A stretch of 14,344 nucleotides of DNA. Origin: Actinosomnolentus pattersoniae (SeqCode). Lineage in GTDB: Bacteria > Actinomycetota > UBA4738. The notes under the pieces were generated by a model. The model was given only the letters and a program-made list of their open reading frames with translations, ran no database searches and was not told where the DNA came from. Below, piece after piece: positions 11,594-14,344 of this stretch. Location: NCBI GenBank assembly GCA_013817655.1, contig JACDCJ010000021.1:1-14344 (forward strand), in the 5' to 3' direction. A program made the translations under genes and the position numbers. Within the stretch, counting starts at the first letter, position 1, and each line of letters begins with the position of its first letter.

Positions 11594-12931
11594 CTAGGGT
11601 GTCGGGGCCGCGACCGGCTCCCGGCGCCAGGACCCCGTGACCTCCCGTACCTTCCCCGCGATCTCGCGCTCGTCGACCCGGGTGAGGCGGCCGTCCTCCA
11701 CGACAGGCTCTCCTCCGACGATCACCCGTCGAATGGCGTCGGGCTGCATGGCGTAGACGATCTGGTGCGGAGCCGTCTGCCTCGGTTGCAATGAGAGGGC
11801 GTCCAGATCGAGGACCACCAGGTCGGCCGCATGGTCGGGCGCGATCCTCCCCACCGGTAGCCCGAGGATCTCGCCACCCCGGGCCGTGCCCATCAGGAAT
11901 GTCTCCTCGGCGCCGAGGGCGGTCGCGTCCGCGAGCCTGGCCTTCGCCATCAGGGCGGCCATGCGCATCTCCTCGAAGATGGACTGCCGGCTGTTCGTGC
12001 ACCCGCCATCCGTGCCCAGGCAGACGGGGATACCCCGCTCCAGCATGGCGCGAACAGGGGCGATGCCGTCGCCGAGGAAAGCGTTCGCCGAAGGGTTGTG
12101 AACGACCTTCACGTCCCGTTCGCGCATGAGCGCGAGGTCGGCCTCATCGACCCATACGCAGTGGACCATGATGCTCCGCCGCGAGAGAACGCCGTAGGAG
12201 TCGAGGAGCGCGACGGGGGAGAGGCCGTGCAGCTCGATGGATCGCTCGCGCTCGTAGCGGCCCTCCGCGACGTGGATGTGGAACGGGAGATCGAGCTCTT
12301 CGGCGAGCGCGGCACCCTCGCGGATCATGTCCGGGCTAGAGGCATGGATTGAGTGGGGGGCCGGCTGGGCGAAGGCCCGCGGATCGCCACGAAGCCCGGA
12401 GTGGAGCTCCCGGAAGTTCCGCTCAGCCTCTCGGGGCGTTTCCTGGTACCGGGGGGGCGCTCCCGTCCAGTCGTACATCGAGCGCGCCAGCACGATCCGG
12501 ATGCCCACCTCTCTCGCGGCCTCCACCACGGCGAGGTCGTTGTCGTTCCCGCGGTCGTGCAGATAGAAGAAGTCGACCGCTGTCGTGATCCCCGCCTTCG
12601 CCATCTCGGCGAAGTCGAACAGCGCTCCGATCCGGATCGCGTCGCGGTCGAGGGTCTCCGACAGGGGATACAGCACCTGATCCCGCCAGGTCATGAAGGA
12701 GAGGTCGTCGCCGAACCCGCGCAGGAGGGCCTGGAACGAATGGGCGTGGCCGTTCACGGTTCCGGGGACGACGGCGACGTCGCCCCAGTCCTCCCGCTCG
12801 TGGCCGGGGAACGAGTCGGCGAGGTCGGCCGGCTCGCCGGTGCCGAGGATGCGGCTCCCCTGAAGTACGAAACCGTGACGGGTCCGCCAGCGATCCTCCG
12901 CGAAGACCAGGGCGGCCGTTACGAGGGTCAT
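11594..12931 (-). CDS. Amidohydrolase/deaminase, ATZ-TRZ type; formimidoylglutamate deiminase (HutF) candidate
   Basis: A 445-residue metal-dependent amidohydrolase. Metal and catalytic positions are visible: H62/H64 in NGHAHSF, H220 and E223 in HIHVAE, H257 in MVHCVW, and D308 in CLGTDGG. VVHNPSANAFLGDGIAPVRAML and IFEEMRMAALMAKARL are typical of the ATZ/TRZ deaminase group, which includes SAH/MTA, guanine and s-triazine deaminases. FQALLRG, TWRDQVLYPL and AEMAKAGITTAVDFFYLHD also resemble formimidoylglutamate deiminase. Divergent position beside hutH makes HutF (formiminoglutamate to formylglutamate and ammonia) attractive, but substrate cannot be set from sequence. The start is ATG 12931, preceded by GGGGCGAGG. 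It is co-linear with AlkD 3 nt downstream. Confidence 0.88.
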   Translation of the reverse strand: MTLVTAALVFAEDRWRTRHGFVLQGSRILGTGEPADLADSFPGHEREDWGDVAVVPGTVNGHAHSFQALLRGFGDDLSFMTWRDQVLYPLSETLDRDAIRIGALFDFAEMAKAGITTAVDFFYLHDRGNDNDLAVVEAAREVGIRIVLARSMYDWTGAPPRYQETPREAERNFRELHSGLRGDPRAFAQPAPHSIHASSPDMIREGAALAEELDLPFHIHVAEGRYERERSIELHGLSPVALLDSYGVLSRRSIMVHCVWVDEADLALMRERDVKVVHNPSANAFLGDGIAPVRAMLERGIPVCLGTDGGCTNSRQSIFEEMRMAALMAKARLADATALGAEETFLMGTARGGEILGLPVGRIAPDHAADLVVLDLDALSLQPRQTAPHQIVYAMQPDAIRRVIVGGEPVVEDGRLTRVDEREIAGKVREVTGSWRREPVAAPTP

Positions 12932-13000
12932 CCTCGCCCCTGTATATCAGAGGCGGAGGGCCGCTTGCCGCGCCGCAGGCCCGCCACTAGCCTTCGCGAC
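12932..13000. promoter_or_regulatory. Divergent promoter region, amidohydrolase / hutH
   Basis: A short gap (69 bp) between divergent genes. Its only AT-rich patch, TGTATATCA (12941-12949), offers a -10-like box on both strands: TATACA toward the amidohydrolase, 9 nt before its ATG, and TATATC toward hutH. Overlapping divergent promoters are likely, though neither has a clear -35. GGAGGG at 12955-12960 could serve a TTG start of hutH at 12965. Confidence 0.35.
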
Positions 13001-14344
13001 GTGCCGGTGGTGGTGGGGGAGCGCCTCACGCTCGAGGACGTCGTAGCGGTCGCCCGCGGGGAGCCCGTCGTCCTGTCCGGGGACGCTCGCGAAAGGATGC
13101 GGGCCTCCCGCCGGGTGATCGACGACAAGGTCGAGGCCGGTGAGACGGTCTACGGCGTGACCACCGGCCTGGGCAGCCTGGCGAACGTCCGATTGGCGCC
13201 CCAGGAGGTTCGCCGGCTCCAGCTCGGGCTCCTCCGCTCCCATGCCGTGGGGACGGGGCGGTACCTCGAAGAGTGGGAGGTGCGCGCGATGCTGCTGCTG
13301 CGGGCGCAGGTCCTCGCCCTCGGACATTCTGGCGTGCGGCCGCTGATAGTCGAGCGGGTGGTGGATTTCCTGAACCGGGACGTCCTCCCGCTGGTTCCCG
13401 AGCAGGGCTCCCTGGGGGCCTCCGGCGACCTGGCCCCCCTGGCCCATCTCGCCCTACCGCTCGTCGGCGAGGGGGAGGTGTCGTTCCACGGTGAGCGCAT
13501 GCCTGGCGGGATCGCCCTGCAGCGGGCCGGGCTCGCGCCGATCGAGCTGGAGCCCAAGGAGGGCCTCTCCCTCGTAAACGGCACGCAGGGCATGCTGGCC
13601 GTCGGGCTCCTCGCAGCGGCGAGGGGCAGGGCGCTGTGCCGTGCCGTCGACGTCTCGGCTGCCATGACCATGGAGGCCGTACTGGCCTCCGACGGTCCGT
13701 TCGACGAGCGCCTCCACCGGCTGCGGCCCCACCCGGGACAGGCGGCTTCGGCATCGAACCTCCGAAGGCTGCTCGCCGGGAGCGCCATCGTCGCCTCTCA
13801 CCGCGACAGCCAGCACCTGGTTCAGGACGGCTACTCGCTCCGATGCGCGCCCCAGGTGCACGGCGCGTTCAGGGACGTGCTGGCGTTCGCCCTGGGCGTG
13901 ATGGAGATCGAGCTCGGCGCCGTCTCGGACAACCCGCTCGTCCTGCCCGAGACCGAAGAGGTTCTGTCGGGCGGCAACTTCCACGGCCAGCCCATCGCGA
14001 ACGCCCTCGACGCCCTGGCCGCTGCCACCGTGAGTCTCGCCTCGATCTCCGAGCGCCGTGTCTACCGCTCGCTGGACCCCGCCACGAACAACGGGCTTCC
14101 GGCGTTCCTCGTGGAACGGTCCGGGATGAACTCGGGGCTCATGATCCTGCAGTACACGGCGGCGGCGCTCGTTTCGGAGTCGAAGACCCTGGCGCACCCG
14201 GCCGGCACCGACTCCATTCCCTCCTCGGCCGGGCAGGAGGACCACGTCAGCATGGGAATGACCGCCGCCCGCCACGCGCGAGATTGCATCGCGAACGCGG
14301 AAAAGGTCGTCGGCATCGAGGCGTTGGTGGCCGCTCAGGGCATC
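13001..14344 (+). CDS. hutH: Histidine ammonia-lyase, 3' end outside the window
   Basis: 448 codons of a histidine ammonia-lyase still open at the right edge; the family averages about 510, so roughly 60 residues are missing. It deaminates histidine to urocanate, the HutU substrate. The MIO electrophile triad Ala-Ser-Gly is at 140-142 in GSLGASGDLAPLAH, close to Ser143 of the Pseudomonas enzyme. Other markers: VYGVTTGLGSL (the catalytic Tyr loop), RSHAVGTG, GLSLVNGTQ, RDSQHLVQDGYSLRCAPQVHG, ELGAVSDNPLV, GGNFHGQPIA and QEDHVSMG. I use GTG 13001, which places the conserved LTL..V segment near residue 9 as in known HutH; TTG 12965, with GGAGGG 4 nt before it, is a real alternative adding 12 residues. 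Intact as far as seen. Confidence 0.95.
   Translation, partial: MPVVVGERLTLEDVVAVARGEPVVLSGDARERMRASRRVIDDKVEAGETVYGVTTGLGSLANVRLAPQEVRRLQLGLLRSHAVGTGRYLEEWEVRAMLLLRAQVLALGHSGVRPLIVERVVDFLNRDVLPLVPEQGSLGASGDLAPLAHLALPLVGEGEVSFHGERMPGGIALQRAGLAPIELEPKEGLSLVNGTQGMLAVGLLAAARGRALCRAVDVSAAMTMEAVLASDGPFDERLHRLRPHPGQAASASNLRRLLAGSAIVASHRDSQHLVQDGYSLRCAPQVHGAFRDVLAFALGVMEIELGAVSDNPLVLPETEEVLSGGNFHGQPIANALDALAAATVSLASISERRVYRSLDPATNNGLPAFLVERSGMNSGLMILQYTAAALVSESKTLAHPAGTDSIPSSAGQEDHVSMGMTAARHARDCIANAEKVVGIEALVAAQGI

Overview
This window is GC-rich (about two-thirds G+C by eye), densely coded bacterial DNA, with many GTG and TTG starts and several 4-nt stop/start overlaps. Gene content (Tat-exported protein, M. 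tuberculosis-like cbs/metB pairing, NarL-type regulator) and codon use suggest an actinomycetote or similar high-GC lineage, probably poorly characterised. This is an inference: there is no rRNA or other phylogenetic marker. No tRNA, CRISPR, insertion sequence or phage gene was seen, and no gene-free stretch exceeds 300 bases.

Layout. (1) 1-1354: the 5' end of a RidA-family gene (-) diverges from a Nudix CoA-pyrophosphatase-like gene, a CoA-binding Rossmann protein and a tiny DUF4177-like protein (+), the last three tightly packed. (2) 4806-1373 (-): cystathionine beta-synthase, a DUF429 protein with an unusual Cys-rich tail, and a cystathionine gamma-lyase/synthase; together a transsulfuration operon. 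(3) 5968-4883 (-): a secreted PQQ-type sugar dehydrogenase, followed by stem-loops. (4) 6146-7801 (+): urocanate hydratase (hutU), preceded by a nested inverted repeat and followed by a strong terminator hairpin. (5) 10732-7858 (-): an unusual cluster made of a NarL/LuxR-type response regulator, two PqqD-like (RRE-fold) proteins, a possible HPr-kinase-like protein without a P-loop, and a Tat-exported protein with 16 cysteines. (6) 12931-10862 (-): an amidohydrolase (HutF candidate) and an AlkD-type DNA alkylation repair protein. (7) 13001-14344 (+): histidine ammonia-lyase (hutH), cut by the window end.

Regions 4, 6 and 7 look like a histidine-utilisation locus: HutH makes urocanate, HutU makes imidazolone propionate, and the amidohydrolase could act on a later intermediate. 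Region 5 sits inside this locus on the opposite strand.

Region 5 is the best candidate for an undescribed system. PqqD-like domains usually bind leader peptides for modifying enzymes; HPr-kinase-like proteins accompany PqqD proteins in several peptide clusters; and the small Cys-rich protein, with a textbook twin-arginine signal, is the obvious client. The first four genes are translationally coupled (ATGA, GTGA, TGA-ATG). The client has its own 138-nt upstream region with two near-identical 15-bp dyads 33 bp apart, a plausible operator pair for the regulator. My working model is regulator-controlled cytoplasmic maturation of a Cys-rich protein before Tat export, perhaps with a metal handed over by the His-rich tail of the second PqqD protein. 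No radical SAM, YcaO, lasso cyclase or transporter gene is visible, so the chemistry is unknown.
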